64,000 bases of DNA, from NCBI GenBank assembly GCA_000507305.1, contig DF240460.1, positions 1 through 64,000 of the forward strand. Direction: 5' to 3'. The DNA comes from Breviolum minutum Mf 1.05b.01 (Eukaryota > Sar > Dinophyceae > Suessiales > Symbiodiniaceae). Below, piece after piece: positions 8,975-18,305 of the stretch; position 1 is the first letter of the stretch; each line of letters starts with the position of its first letter. A program made the position numbers and the translations under genes. The notes beneath the pieces were generated by a model. That model was not told where the DNA came from and made no database searches. It saw only the letters and a program-made list of their open reading frames with translations.

Positions 8975-9528
8975 CTGAACACAACGGACCTATCACTGCC
9001 AACACAGCTGGATTGCATTAGACGCGAATGGATGGCACTTCTATCAAAAGGTCACCTAGAACAGAAGCTCCGATGTTTATTCTTGGGGAAAATGGTAGTA
9101 CCCTTGGGATGGAGGGCCCCTAGCGGTTTAACCCCCCTGTTGGAGCCCTTTAAAAGGGGTTGATTATTAAGGACACCAGCATTTTCCCCTCTGAATTCAG
9201 CTTGTTTTCCAGGCATGAGATTTTCAATTATCTCCACGGACACTTTCACAAGACAGGGCGTGTGGGCTCCTGGATGGGTGAAGGATAGGTGCAGTGGCAA
9301 GGAAAATTCATGAACATCCAGAACTTTTGTACCTTGATATTGGAGAATTTGCTTGTGTATGGCGGTGATATACAGTATCAAACATTATCAAACTGCAAAG
9401 ACATCATGACATCTCTACGAATTCGGGACCTCAATGTAATTTGGATGACACATCCTAAAAGGTATGATAAGGAAGATTGCCCAAAGGCCACAACTTCCAC
9501 CATTGGGAGTCAGTCGCTAACAGGGAAG
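8975..9528 (+). CDS. Four-exon segment, phase-consistent, unknown protein
   Basis: Exons 8975-9094, 9220-9259, 9289-9354 and 9401-9528. They read LDCIRREWMALLSKGHLEQK (after LNTTDLSLPTQ) LRCLFLGKM, IFNYLHGHFHKTGR, AVARKIHEHPELLYLDIGEF, A YIMTSLRIRDLNVIWMTHPK then RYDKEDCPKATTSTIGSQS. Phase carries across all three introns (125, 29 and 46 nt). Intron 1 is built around a GGTACCCTT-family inverted repeat; intron 2, 9260-9288, is GT...AG and exactly 29 nt. The product is basic and looks globular. No family was recognised. Confidence 0.65.
9083..9190 (+). mobile_element. GGTACCCTT-family element, copy 2, inside an intron
   Basis: GGGGAAAATGGTAGTACCCTTGG at 9085 pairs with CACCAGCATTTTCCCC ending about 9189, with GGTTGATTATTAAGG in the core as in copy 1. 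The intron 9095-9219 begins inside the left arm at GTAGTACCC. Confidence 0.65.
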
Positions 9529-9661
9529 GTTTCCCCCGTTTGATTGGGAGCCTTAGATGTATGAAACACATGTCATGTTGACCGAGGAAACATGGCGAAA
9601 GTGAATCTTGAGATATTTTGATATTTTAGATTGAGCACGAAGTAATGGAGAATTTTCTCAG

Positions 9662-9835
9662 GAAATGGGAGAATCTGTGAAATCAACCACCGAAATGACG
9701 AAAAAACTGAGGCGCTGGGTAAGGCAAGTGCTGGCGCTAAAGATAAGCAGGAGAGGAACCCACGGTGGATAAACCCCGTGGATTCGGGGGGATGGTGGAG
9801 TTGGAACTTCAGGTTGCACTCTCAGAATTTTAGAG
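9662..9835 (+). CDS. Coding island, two open frames
   Basis: After TTTTCTCAG, one frame reads EMGESVKSTTEMTKKLRRW and ends at a consensus donor TGG|GTAAGG (9718); it fits phase 0 left by the exon ending at 9528. A second frame is open for the full interval, reading EINHRNDEKTEALGKASAGA then KDKQERNPRWINPVDSGGWW SWNF. Either may be real. The minus-strand open frame here is a shadow. Confidence 0.5.
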
Positions 9836-10020
9836 AATCGTTGAGGTTGGACATCGATCCATGATCCAGCTATGATACATGTATGTAACATGTATGTAAT
9901 ATTTACTTTATGTAGTAATACTACATGTCTTACAATGACAACTATCACATATGGTTTTTCTCTTTGTCATAATGAGGTTTTTAATGTGAACAATTGTACA
10001 ATGTCTTTTTTGGACCCGTT

Positions 10021-10306
10021 CATCTTCATCATGTTTCATTCATCTGATCAACGTGTTTCAGTCACTTCTCAGTCTTGGATCTCTATGACTAGAAGTTTGG
10101 TAAGCTTTCCCAACAGTTTACTGCCTATCATTTGTCTAATTTTAGGAAAACTACATTTGAAAAAGAACCGGTCACCTTTGTACCAACAACAAAAAGGTGA
10201 ACATTTTAGCAACTCACACCTTCTCAGCAATGCTGATTTCATCCCCTATGGAGTCACCCCCCATCTTGCACCTGGCTTCAGTCTAGCACTATGCACCAAG
10301 TATTGA
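10021..10306 (+). CDS. Candidate exons, possibly terminal
   Basis: The frame is open over 9872-10306. The convincing part is 10196-10306, after CAAAAAG, reading NSHLLSNADFIPYGVTPHLA then PGFSLALCTKY and stopping at TGA. The upstream part is AT-richer and may be intron. Confidence 0.4.
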
Positions 10307-10550
10307 AGCCTATGGATTCATCATTGGAAGTGCGGAGTCCCGGGAAAAAACATGTTGAGATGATGTTCCATAGTGAGAAAAACAATAGTTTCTTGGAGAA
10401 GTCACATAGCTACCTCAAAATTTGATGTGCTGATCATCCAACCAAGACTTGAACACTTTTGCCAGGCTAAAATCTTTGACTTTTTCAAAAAGTGCTACTC
10501 CAAACTTGGGAGATGATTTTTATTTCTCCATTTTTTTGCGCGACGAGCCA

Positions 10551-10609
10551 ATGCGACATAGGCAGTGGCTCAAGAAGATGCACGTGACACTGGAGTTGGG
10601 AGTCTCAGG
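10551..10609 (+). CDS. Short candidate exon
   Basis: Reads MRHRQWLKKMHVTLELGVS and ends CTCAGG|GTGTTT. The codon texture is good over 59 nt, but the acceptor is unclear. Confidence 0.35.
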
Positions 10610-10654
10610 GTGTTTCGGGTGAAGGATCCCTCCAGGTGTGTTATGACTCCCTTT

Positions 10655-10806
10655 GATTCCCCAAACATGTCATAAAAACATATTTTTTTTATTTGGGGGG
10701 GAAATCAAACAATAGAAAATAGACATGTTTTTTGTGATTTTGAGGGATTTCATTTATTTTAACAATGCATTGCTTGGGTTGGTAAAAGAAAATGACCCCT
10801 GTGATA
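10655..10806. repeat. Element related to the AATGACCCCTG family
   Basis: Contains CAATAGAAAATAGACATG, TTTGAGGGATTTCATT, CAATGCATTGCTTGGGTTGG and AATGACCCCTGTG, shared with elements at 20979-21111 and 25823-25956. The left arm has diverged (ATGTCATAAAA). Confidence 0.6.
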
Positions 10807-10965
10807 CATTAGGGAATAGAATCATACAAGACAATTCAGGAGTGCTCTTCGGCCGATTCCAGCATCAAACCTTGAAAATCTAACGGACATGTAAGTTGTG
10901 AGTTGTGATGTCAGAAAATATAACCCATTATATAATAGATTCTGTTTTTTTTGAGTCATAGCCAG

Positions 10966-11130
10966 GTGACAAAAATCCGGGCAACAAATGAATCACAGCA
11001 ATCCTGTTTCCCTCCCTTTTACCTGGCGAAATTTGGCTTTGCCAAGGAGCTGTTTTTTGATTTGAACTTGTGCTTCAGCCTGGGAGCTCAGGAACACAAA
11101 ATGCAACTGCTGTGCTATTTGAAGTGGGAG
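10966..11130 (+). CDS. Internal exon, unknown protein
   Basis: Bounded by ATAGCCAG| and GGGAG|GTTCTT, 165 nt, in phase 0-0. It reads VTKIRATNESQQSCFPPFYL, AKFGFAKELFFDLNLCFSLG, AQEHKMQLLCYLKWE. Many codons end in G/C. The minus-strand open frame is a shadow. No family was recognised. Confidence 0.65.
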
Positions 11131-11329
11131 GTTCTTTTTTGAGTTGTGTAGATTCAATCTTCTAAACACTGACATATCATCTAGCTATTTTCGATGTCAT
11201 ATCCTGTCCATGTTGATTTGATTAACACTGAAATGCCATCTCCGAATGTGCTACAAAACATGCTTTGAACATGCCATGCTGAGGCATGCTTGGGAGGGTA
11301 ACCTATGAGTCACTAAGACAGTTAGAATA

Positions 11330-11455
11330 GGCCTTGCCTATGTCCTAGCCTATGGTCAGTCCTATGGCCTAGGCATATGCATAGGGTTTTTTTTACAACA
11401 AGTTTGTGTAACTTGCCCCCCAAAATTTGTATAAGGCTGGAAGATAGGCAAGGTC
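11330..11455. repeat. Inverted-repeat element, GCCTTGCCTAT family, copy 1
   Basis: GGCCTTGCCTATGTCC near 11330 pairs with GAAGATAGGCAAGGTC near 11439. A second copy at 13064-13172 has GCCTATCTTCGGCC and GGCCGAAGATAGGC. Confidence 0.65.
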
Positions 11456-11639
11456 ATCCTTGTCAACTATCCCAATAAGATCCAATAAGAATTATTTATT
11501 ATATACTTGATATTTTGTTTTCACATAACCAATGTCCCCAAAAGGGATTGAAGTGACGCTTATGGGCAAGATTTCCCTTATTTATTTTCTCCAATGGCAA
11601 AAAACAAAAATCCAAATCAACCTTCAGAAAGTGCTACCT

Positions 11640-12019
11640 GTGTTGGGAAGTCAGTTCAGCCAGAGCATGGATCCTGACCCAAGATGTCTTCAAAACGTGA
11701 CTTTTGACAAAGTTTCGCCACTAGCAGCTAGCAATTCTTGTTCAAATTGCAGACTTTTTGGGAGACACCATTTTTTGAGCAATCAGGATAGGCTTAGACA
11801 GAGATGCAAGCCATGGCTCTTCGTAGATGTCTCCATCGTTGATTGTGGCTGTGGGGATCATTGTGCTACTTCGTGGACTGGAAGGTCCTCCATGTAAGTA
11901 AAGCGCCGAGAGTGGTCGCGATATCGAGGGCGACTTCTAACCAGCCATCCTGGGTCGAAATGGTCGAATCCATTGAGGAGAACGACACGCGCATCGCTAT
12001 ACCTAAAGCAAAGGATATA
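11640..12019 (+). CDS. Coding island, unknown protein
   Basis: One frame (11532-11897) includes PDPRCLQNVTFDKVSPLAAS and a cysteine-rich end WLFVDVSIVDCGCGDHCATS, ending at a consensus-like TCCAT|GTAAGTAAAG (donor at 11894). A second frame (11843 onward) passes through that site and reads KAPRVVAISRATSNQPSWVE then MVESIEENDTRIAIPKAKDI. The second is acidic and well formed. Which is used is undecided; alternative splicing at 11894 is possible. Confidence 0.5.
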
Positions 12020-12500
12020 GAAAAAAAGTTTGGATATAATAATAACCTATCTAGCTTTTTACACTCCAAGCTAGACTTTCTAAAAAATGGACAGGTGTAT
12101 AGTAAGGAAGGTTTTGGTAATGATTATCAAAAATATTGTAGAGACCCATCCATTACTATAAAAACAATCAACAAATTATAGGATACATATATGAAAATCT
12201 TAAATACAAAAAATATGATTATGAATATCATTTTTCTAGTTGTCCTTTTTTCAAGTTTCCTAATGAACCTGTAAAAACATACGCTAGCAAAAACAAACCA
12301 AACAAAGACTACCTAAATAGCACGGCTGATTTTGAATAGAGATGATATTTTACATAAAATATTTTTTTGGATAACCCCAACAAATAAGTTGCAAACTTCC
12401 GCTCATAAACGTTTTTCTCCGCAAATTTGGAGGACACTCCAAAAGGCGTGGGAAAAATTTCGCGAGCCTTTTGTTTTACACATAGGGCGTGAGACAATGC
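12010..12500 (+). pseudogene. AT-rich protein-like remnant with frameshifts
   Basis: The base composition changes sharply to AT-rich, yet long Lys/Asn/Tyr-rich frames stay open: KKFGYNNNLSSFLHSKLDFL then KNGQVYSKEGFGNDYQKYCR (to about 12150), then in another frame YENLKYKKYDYEYHFSSCPF and ASKNKPNKDYLNSTADFE (to a TAG at 12337), then in a third NRDDILHKIFFWITPTNKLQ. Three consecutive pieces in three frames look like one AT-rich gene broken by frameshifts, perhaps from an organelle or another AT-rich genome. It could also be chance in AT-rich DNA. No family was recognised. Confidence 0.4.
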
Positions 12501-12689
12501 ACCTGCCACATATTGCACCTGTCACCTAGTTGGCTAGTTATCTAGTATATCTATATATCCTATGAACAACTCCTAGTGCAGAACGGCAAGACAACTGCTA
12601 CCAGCAAACAAACATTAGGTTTCAGAAAACAAACCACAACAAAGAGAGGGGCTCCGGACGAATGGGGGATTAGCCTGCATTGAGACGAA

Positions 12690-12905
12690 GTCTCATTGAT
12701 GAATGGGGGGTAAAAATGATTTAAATAACAATGACTTGTGCATTTCGGCACTTAACCACTTCACAGTGGCGTCAATGGCGTCATTGTCATTTAAATCATT
12801 AAAAAACTCAAAAAAATTGAATGACTATGACCTGTGCATTTCGGCACTCCACTTTTCAGTGGGGTCATTGTCATTTAAATCATTGAAATATCCCCTAAAT
12901 AAAAA
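12690..12905. repeat. Tandem duplication of about 95 bp
   Basis: Two units share AATGACTTGTGCATTTCGGC / AATGACTATGACCTGTGCATTTCGGCACT and CATTGTCATTTAAATCATT. The units lie at about 12705-12800 and 12806-12895. Confidence 0.7.
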
Positions 12906-13063
12906 ACCCACTGTTGCTGGTGCAAGGGCTTGCGTGAGCGCTTTTTGCATCAACCTTCTGACAGACAGGTCAAGACAAGGTGGGGAAAAAAAATACTACA
13001 AAAAATACCATACAAAATTTTACACAGGACGGCCCTTATACAATACTTACTATTTTCTATCTA

Positions 13064-13172
13064 CCTAGCCTCGCCTATCTTCGGCCTTACATAAATATAG
13101 GGTAAAAACCCCCCTATAGATATGTGGGGTGGCCTATGGCCGAAGATAGGCAAGGTCTATTCTAGCTAAAGC
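13064..13172. repeat. GCCTTGCCTAT-family element, copy 2
   Basis: CTAGCCTCGCCTATCTTCGG on the left and CCGAAGATAGGCAAGGTC on the right form the arms, with TAGGGTAAAAACCCC in the middle. CTAGC-like sequence follows the right arm. Confidence 0.65.
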
Positions 13173-13469
13173 AGTGACAACATGACAAGGAATTCTAATT
13201 TTAAAGCCTACCCTTACATAGGCGCATTGGGCAATTAGCTAAGTGAGATGTACCCCAACTTTTAAGGCCAGTCTATATATACAAAGTTGCTGGATAGTAG
13301 AACACCTTTGGGTCTGTATCATGTACATTAGGGTATTTTTGGGGTTTTCATATTAGAGCAGCACCTACTACCTACCACACCAACGCCTGTGGTTGTTCCA
13401 GATAGGGAGATGTTTTTTGTAGGGCTATATGGTTTTGTGCCAGAATACCCAATGCCCACCACGTTTCCA

Positions 13470-13676
13470 ATCCGTTGTTCCTTCAACTGTCCAAATGTAA
13501 GTCCCAAGGTGCAGCCTCCGTGCTGAAGTACATTTGTTGCACGTCCAGTCCGGAAGAACATTCTCAGTTGATCCAACTGGAGGTTGTTGAAAACGGACAA
13601 GTTGGGTTAGAACATGGGTGTTTCGGAAAACGGTTTCAGGGATGTCGGGTCGTGGTGTTGGAAGTAGCATTGTAAT
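13470..13676 (+). CDS. Candidate exon, possibly terminal
   Basis: The frame reads LSKCKSQGAASVLKYICCTS, SPEEHSQLIQLEVVENGQVG, LEHGCFGKRFQGCRVVVLEV AL and stops at TAA. Codon texture favours the + strand, although the complementary frame is also open for 101 codons. No family was recognised. Confidence 0.5.
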
Positions 13677-14524
13677 GGGGGGCATCAGATTGATGCAGAA
13701 TCGTTTGTTTTTTAGAAGCTTCCATGTCAAAGGGTTGGCAGCGTGAACTTTCTGTTAAAAGATTCATGGGATCAGGAATCTTGCAAAGATAGTCACTCAA
13801 AATTCACTTGGTCAGTTTTGCGAAGAGGTTGCAAATCACCAAGTGGAACCTCCACAATTCCTTTGTGTCCTATACTTTGTGCCCTTTTGGGATGGAATTC
13901 GTGTGGTTGAGATGTAATTACCTTGATCAAATATAGATACAATGATATAGTAGAATATTCACAAGATATCCATATAAAATGTAGATGTCTACAGGTGGAT
14001 ATGAATTATATACATTTATATACATGTTACATATCTACATTATGGAATCAGTGATAAAAAAAGAAGAAACCTCAGTCACCCAACCCGAAAAACCCGAGCC
14101 CTTTTTCCATTCTATCTTAGGGATCCATCCATGTTGCATGAAGGTGGTTCCCAAGATGATGCGGATCTTGAGCGTCATTCGTGATTTCTTGCCCAGGCCT
14201 GACCATTTGAAAAAAACATGAGGAGATGTGCTGGTTGGATGGTAGTTGCTATATCACCTTTTTGGCTTTTAAAGCTCTGAGTTTTTTTTTGTGAACTAGA
14301 TCTACACACATATATACATATAATATATGCATATAACACATGTTTTTTCCTCTTCCAAAGGTAACTTATGCTTTAAAGAGTTGTTTTTTTTCTTCACCCG
14401 GATTCCAACCTTTCAGCAAATCCAAGATCACATGTTGCTAGAAGACTGAGGTCCCACCGGGTCAAATCTGTACCGAATTTCTAGTGCTCTCCAGCAAGTG
14501 GGACAGGTTTCAAAGGGATTCAAA

Positions 14525-14690
14525 AGGCCAGTTTCCTAAAGTGTTCATATATACACCCCGGAAAATTTCGCCACTGGTACCTTTCCAAAATCACCCAATT
14601 GAAAAGGAAAATTATTTGAACCAAACCTGCATTTTTCGGTTCAACATGTACATTTTCCGGAGTGTAGACAAATTTTCCAACACCATAGGG
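14525..14690. repeat. Inverted-repeat element, CACCCCGGAAAAT family
   Basis: TACACCCCGGAAAAT near 14550 pairs with ATTTTCCGGAGTGTA near 14652. Related arms (ACACCCTGGAA) occur near 48532 and 62237. It lies in the intron before the exon at 14699. Confidence 0.6.
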
Positions 14691-14698
14691 AGCTGTAG

Positions 14699-14906
14699 CA
14701 TCTACCCCTTTCGCGCATCTTGGAAGCTTGGGAGGTTTGCCAATTCGAAGACCAACTTCTCCTACGAAATTCCCAGCTTTTGCACCAACCCACAGACCAA
14801 CCAGTTGTACAAGCCAGGCGGGGGAAAGTTGACTGTCAGCAAGATTGGGGGACATGATGTTTTCTTCTTTTGCATTTGTAACCCTGGTTATGGCAGGCAA
14901 ATGAAT
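14699..14906 (+). CDS. Exon with EGF-like cysteine spacing
   Basis: Bounded by GAGCTGTAG| and ATGAAT|GTAGAC, 208 nt. It reads RASWKLGRFANSKTNFSYEI, PSFCTNPQTNQLYKPGGGKL, TVSKIGGHDVFFFCICNPGY GRQMN. CxCNPGY resembles the end of an EGF-like repeat (C-x-C-x2-G-[YF]), which would suggest an extracellular protein, but a single motif is weak evidence. Codons mostly end in G/C and the frame is unambiguous. Confidence 0.65.
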
Positions 14907-15012
14907 GTAGACAGATCAGAAGCACGGATAGTTTTATTGTCAAGCGGAGTCAAACCATAAGAAAATCCCATTTGGAACTCGTTTTTTTCATGGAGTGAAT
15001 TTTCCTCCAAGA

Positions 15013-15190
15013 AACCAACAAAGAACCGGGCTGCAAACCGCGGCTGTCAGTCTACCGACTTCTCCCATACACTGCAAGTACTCGTCTTTTCCGAGAGATT
15101 TGCGGCACCAGCCTCATGGGTGGGGGCTGTTGTAGACCTTCCGTTGAAATTTGATTGCTCCAACATTTTCCCACTTGGCTGTGTCTTTCG
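15013..15190 (+). CDS. Exon island, two open frames
   Basis: The longer frame reads QSTDFSHTLQVLVFSERFAA, PASWVGAVVDLPLKFDCSNI, FPLGCVFRGHSKTI. A second reads PRLSVYRLLPYTASTRLFRE then ICGTSLMGGGCC. The first is longer and preferred. It follows the cysteine-containing exon at 14699 on the same strand. Confidence 0.5.
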
Positions 15191-15247
15191 AGGACACTCA
15201 AAAACAATCAAACCCACCTGTCACTGCTAAGGTTCCATCTCGAATTG

Positions 15248-15345
15248 CTGTCAATGTTTGTCCAACTTGATGTCAGACCAGCCCGAATTCTCAAACCTGG
15301 GTGCTGATGAACCTGTGGAGTTTTGGCGGAAAAAGGCTTGACATG
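15248..15345 (+). CDS. Candidate exon
   Basis: Reads CQCLSNLMSDQPEFSNLGAD then EPVEFWRKK, with TGA after AAGGCT. It is acidic and has good codon texture. The 3' boundary may be a GC donor (AAAAAG|GCTTGA). Confidence 0.5.
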
Positions 15346-15493
15346 GCGATTTCATAAACAATCGACAACCAGGTCAACATCATCAACAGGACATAACTGA
15401 ACAAACACAAAGCAAAACACATATTATCATATTATCATATGATCCAGTTGAAGTTGTTTGTATGTCCATGGTGTTTTTTTTTAAAACTGAGCT

Positions 15494-15675
15494 TTGGTTC
15501 TTGCTCTGAACTCAGGTTCCCAACCACGAATTGCATTCCGCTCATTCAAATGTTGGCCTTCGATGAGGGTGATGGCCTGCGTGATTTGTATGTCACTCGA
15601 CGGCGGTGTTCCACCCCGGTTTGTGGTGGAGGGAACTTGGGAATTCATCCAACTTTTTAAAGAGTTTTTCAAGTA
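15494..15675 (+). CDS. Exon island, two open frames
   Basis: One frame reads FRSFKCWPSMRVMACVICMS then LDGGVPPRFVVEGTWEFIQL. The other, after AACTCAG, reads FPTTNCIPLIQMLAFDEGDG then LRDLYVTRRRCSTPVCGGGN. Both are open to the poly-T/A-rich DNA after 15676. Confidence 0.45.
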
Positions 15676-15863
15676 GACTATATAAAAAAATATAAATAGT
15701 TCATTTGTACTGATATATTTAGTTTTCCTACATTACTATATTGCTTTCTGTTTAGTATATTTGGTGAACACGTCTTCAATTGTGACTTTTAGATATCTTT
15801 TATATAATTAAACCAATACCTTCAAACGGTATTTTTCGTCAGGAAGTCGGGTCCTTGTTTCAG

Positions 15864-15965
15864 AGTCTAACGTGGGATTCGCACCGAGTTTGCCCGCTGC
15901 AGAAGACCTTAGATAGACAAGCACGCAACACGAAGCAGTTGGAAGGGGATGAAGTTGAATCTTAA
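15864..15965 (+). CDS. Terminal exon, unknown protein
   Basis: After TTGTTTCAG the frame reads SLTWDSHRVCPLQKTLDRQA then RNTKQLEGDEVES and stops at TAA (15963-15965). The hydrophilic C-terminus and the noncoding DNA that follows suggest the 3' end of a gene. Confidence 0.6.
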   Translation, partial: SLTWDSHRVCPLQKTLDRQARNTKQLEGDEVES

Positions 15966-16075
15966 TTTCAACTTGTTATTTAAAAAAAAAGTTCAAGTTT
16001 CCCATTACCCTCTCAAAAACTAACATAGCACCTAAGAGGAGTCCTTCACAAAAGGAAGCTCATCTTCCAACCAAA

Positions 16076-16452
16076 GTGTTTCAGGTGCGAACTGTTAGTT
16101 TACCTGAGCCGCAATTTTATGATACCTTCACATATTCCAGCACTCTGCAGCTTGAAGAAACACACAAAAAATTGACCGTACATGTCCCTCCGAAATACCC
16201 ACCCCCAACTAATGTGGAAACAAGGGTACCCCCTCTGGAACGAGATAGGGGGTGGGTATCCTCCGAACATGTCGTTTTTTTTAAAGATTTTAAAGATGTT
16301 TTTCAGCGAAAAGAAATCATCTTCTTCTACCCGAAACAGCAGGGAGTGTATTTTGATTTTTTTGTTGATGCCATGAACAATGAACCTTCAACATTCAAAC
16401 AAGCAAGAACCTCACACATTTACGAGGCAAAGCAGATGGACATTTTTCAGTA
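16076..16452 (+). CDS. Long coding island containing an inverted repeat
   Basis: One frame is open for 125 codons. It reads VSLPEPQFYDTFTYSSTLQL then EETHKKLTVHVPP, crosses an inverted repeat (ATACCCACCCCC...GGGGGTGGGTAT, 16195-16260), and continues FFKDFKDVFQRKEIIFFYPK, QQGVYFDFFVDAMNNEPSTF, KQARTSHIYEAKQMDIFQ before TAG. The repeat may be an intron lying between two exons. No family was recognised. Confidence 0.55.
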
Positions 16453-16541
16453 GGAAACCGCCCTTAAAGATGATCATCCCATTAATCATTGTTGTTTGAG
16501 GAAAAGCCCGTCAATCACTCAATTATTCATAACATAAAAAG

Positions 16542-16676
16542 AAGCGTGACGTTGATGTAGTCGAAATTGCTGCTGCACGGCCACTGTTTTTTGATGGGGC
16601 TGAGGATATGCTGCGCGATGTGGATGTGGACATTGGCATTAATGACCAGGCAGTTCCATCTGTGAACGTGACATAG
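16542..16676 (+). CDS. Terminal exon, acidic protein
   Basis: After ACATAAAAAG the frame reads RDVDVVEIAAARPLFFDGAE, DMLRDVDVDIGINDQAVPSV NVT and stops at TAG (16674-16676). A donor-like TCT|GTGAAC upstream of the stop is an alternative end. Strong codon texture. AT-rich DNA follows. Confidence 0.6.
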   Translation, partial: KRDVDVVEIAAARPLFFDGAEDMLRDVDVDIGINDQAVPSVNVT

Positions 16677-16913
16677 GACATAAGTGATGTCCGTTTTCTG
16701 TGATACGTATTGAGTACTCAGCCGATTTTGACTCCAAAATATACAACTAATTACGTACTCCTGCAAAAACGATGCATATATGTATATAGTATTACGTAAT
16801 CATATATTTACATCATATATACATATTTATATACATGATTTGTTAAAGCATAACACTAACACACAATAACGTAAAAAACAATATGTGTGCATATTATAAA
16901 TTAAAGACATCAG

Positions 16914-16997
16914 TCTTATGTTTCCATTCATGGCCTGCAATCGTCACCGCACCCCGAGTCTCTGCTGGCGGATTTGCATCCAGATATCACCTTGATG
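16914..16997 (+). CDS. Internal exon with consensus donor
   Basis: Bounded by GACATCAG| and TTGATG|GTAAGG, 84 nt in phase 0-0. It reads SYVSIHGLQSSPHPESLLAD then LHPDITLM. A second frame through it (AIVTAPRVSAGGFASRYHLD) is open but lacks matching splice sites. AT-rich intron sequence follows to about 17200. Confidence 0.6.
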
Positions 16998-17407
16998 GTA
17001 AGGGCCTTAGTGACTGGTGTGATAAAAAGTGCCTACTTTTGTATTATGTACTTATAGAATACCTTAAAAAACTCACATACTTATATTGTATATATACCGA
17101 TATATATATATATATACATTATAATATTATACACTTATATTATCCTATATGCATATCATTTATACGTATATCATCTATGTGTTCTATCATATATCGCACA
17201 AGAGCTTGTTGGACAGATGATTCTCTGTTGATTTGAGGAGCCCCTTGGATCTCGTTTGAATCATGCGCTTGGTATGTTTCGATATAATTGTCATTTCATC
17301 ATAACCATAACCATTGCCTCAATTCTCATTGATTTCTCAACCATTCAACAAACACGGCAATCAAGAATGAGAATCAACATGGCAATAAACAATGAGAATA
17401 ATCAACT

Positions 17408-17680
17408 ATGGAATCAACCATTGATTGCAATAACCATTCTCAACCAAAACCCCGCAACTCTTCAAAAATCGCCTTTTACGCATCAGCCATTTCAACAAAA
17501 AAGGTGGAGTCCCTCAAAGCCATCAGCATCAACTGCAATCGCATTATGCGATCGCGAGTCGCATCCTTGGTCCATGGCCTTGTTAGTTGTCAGGAAATGA
17601 TGGCAACATCCTCAAATCAATTCAAATCATTTTCGGTGGTTATGTTTGAGGAAATTCTTGCGGATGTTAAAATTCGATGA
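17408..17680 (+). CDS. Terminal coding island, unknown protein
   Basis: Open for 90 codons to TGA. It reads KIAFYASAISTKKVESLKAI, SINCNRIMRSRVASLVHGLV, SCQEMMATSSNQFKSFSVVM, FEEILADVKIR. The pattern suggests helices. The first 25 codons overlap a stretch rich in CAACCATT repeats and may be intron. Confidence 0.6.
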   Translation: MESTIDCNNHSQPKPRNSSKIAFYASAISTKKVESLKAISINCNRIMRSRVASLVHGLVSCQEMMATSSNQFKSFSVVMFEEILADVKIR

Positions 17681-17709
17681 ATTTTGATTAATCAAACACC
17701 TCACGGTCA

Positions 17710-17800
17710 AAAACTAAACAAAGGGATTAGGGTGTCAACAAGGCTCACTTTGAAGCAGTTGAAATGGAATGTGTCACGTGAAATCGCGTGAAAACCGTGT
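17710..17800 (+). CDS. Short candidate exon
   Basis: Reads LNKGIRVSTRLTLKQLKWNV then SREIA before TGA. It is basic with good codon texture. Boundaries are not resolved. Confidence 0.35.
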
Positions 17801-17839
17801 GGTTTTCTCCAGCAGAAGTGAATCATTTTGACAGGTCCT

Positions 17840-17918
17840 TGAGGTAATGTACACTGCATTGCATCCACATGGTCCAGTGCTGCCCAAGAAGAATGCCAAG
17901 AAGCAGGTCTGGGTAAGG
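17840..17918 (+). CDS. Exon with consensus donor
   Basis: After GTCCTTGAG the frame reads VMYTALHPHGPVLPKKNAKK QVW and ends at GTCTGG|GTAAGG. The minus-strand open frames over 17707-18059 are shadows of this and the repeat downstream. Confidence 0.55.
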
Positions 17919-17970
17919 TTTTGAAAAGCTCCAATTGTCCGTGATCGGTGATGTTTCACTTACGTGAGAT

Positions 17971-18305
17971 GCACCAATCCCAGATGTCGACCCATCCAGT
18001 TCTCTTTCAACTTCAACAGTGTATGGGTGTTTCCAAAAATAGTGGTACCCCCAAATCATCCATTTTGATAGGGTTTTCCATTATTTTCACCATCCATTTT
18101 TGGGGTACCATTATTCTTGGAAACATCCGTATAGTGTCTAAGTTTTTAAGCAACACTTATGGCCAGGACATCAAGGAACATAACCATGACTACCGCATCC
18201 TGACCTACTTGAAGAACTCAGGGTGCACAGGGTGTGGGCTTGGAGGCTAAACGGGTAGGCACTTCATAGGGAACCTGGCAGCTGCAATGAGGGGCCGGGA
18301 ACTAG
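17971..18305 (+). CDS. Exons flanking an introner-like element
   Basis: Exon 17971-18026 reads MHQSQMSTHPVLFQLQQCM plus one base and is cut by GTATGG|GTGTTTCC. The next exon starts at 18135 after GTATAG| and completes the codon: VSKFLSNTYGQDIKEHNHDY then RILTYLKNSG. A third piece, in frame after a 27- or 36-nt intron containing TAA, reads HFIGNLAAAMRGREL and ends CTAG|GTCTAG near 18306. Phase is consistent across the 108-nt element intron. No family was recognised. Confidence 0.6.
18027..18134 (+). mobile_element. Introner-like element, GGGTGTTTCC family, copy 1
   Basis: Arms GGGTGTTTCCAAAAATAGTG and GGGGTACCATTATTCTTGGAAACATCC flank a core with CATCCATTTTGATAGGG. GTATGG precedes it and GTATAG follows, a likely target duplication whose second copy supplies the AG. 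The open frame across it is translated repeat. Further copies lie at 42018-42112 and 51928-52045. Confidence 0.75.

Noticed and set aside
9658..9948. 96-codon minus-strand frame
   Set aside because: Shadow of a + strand island with better codon texture and a GTAAGG donor.
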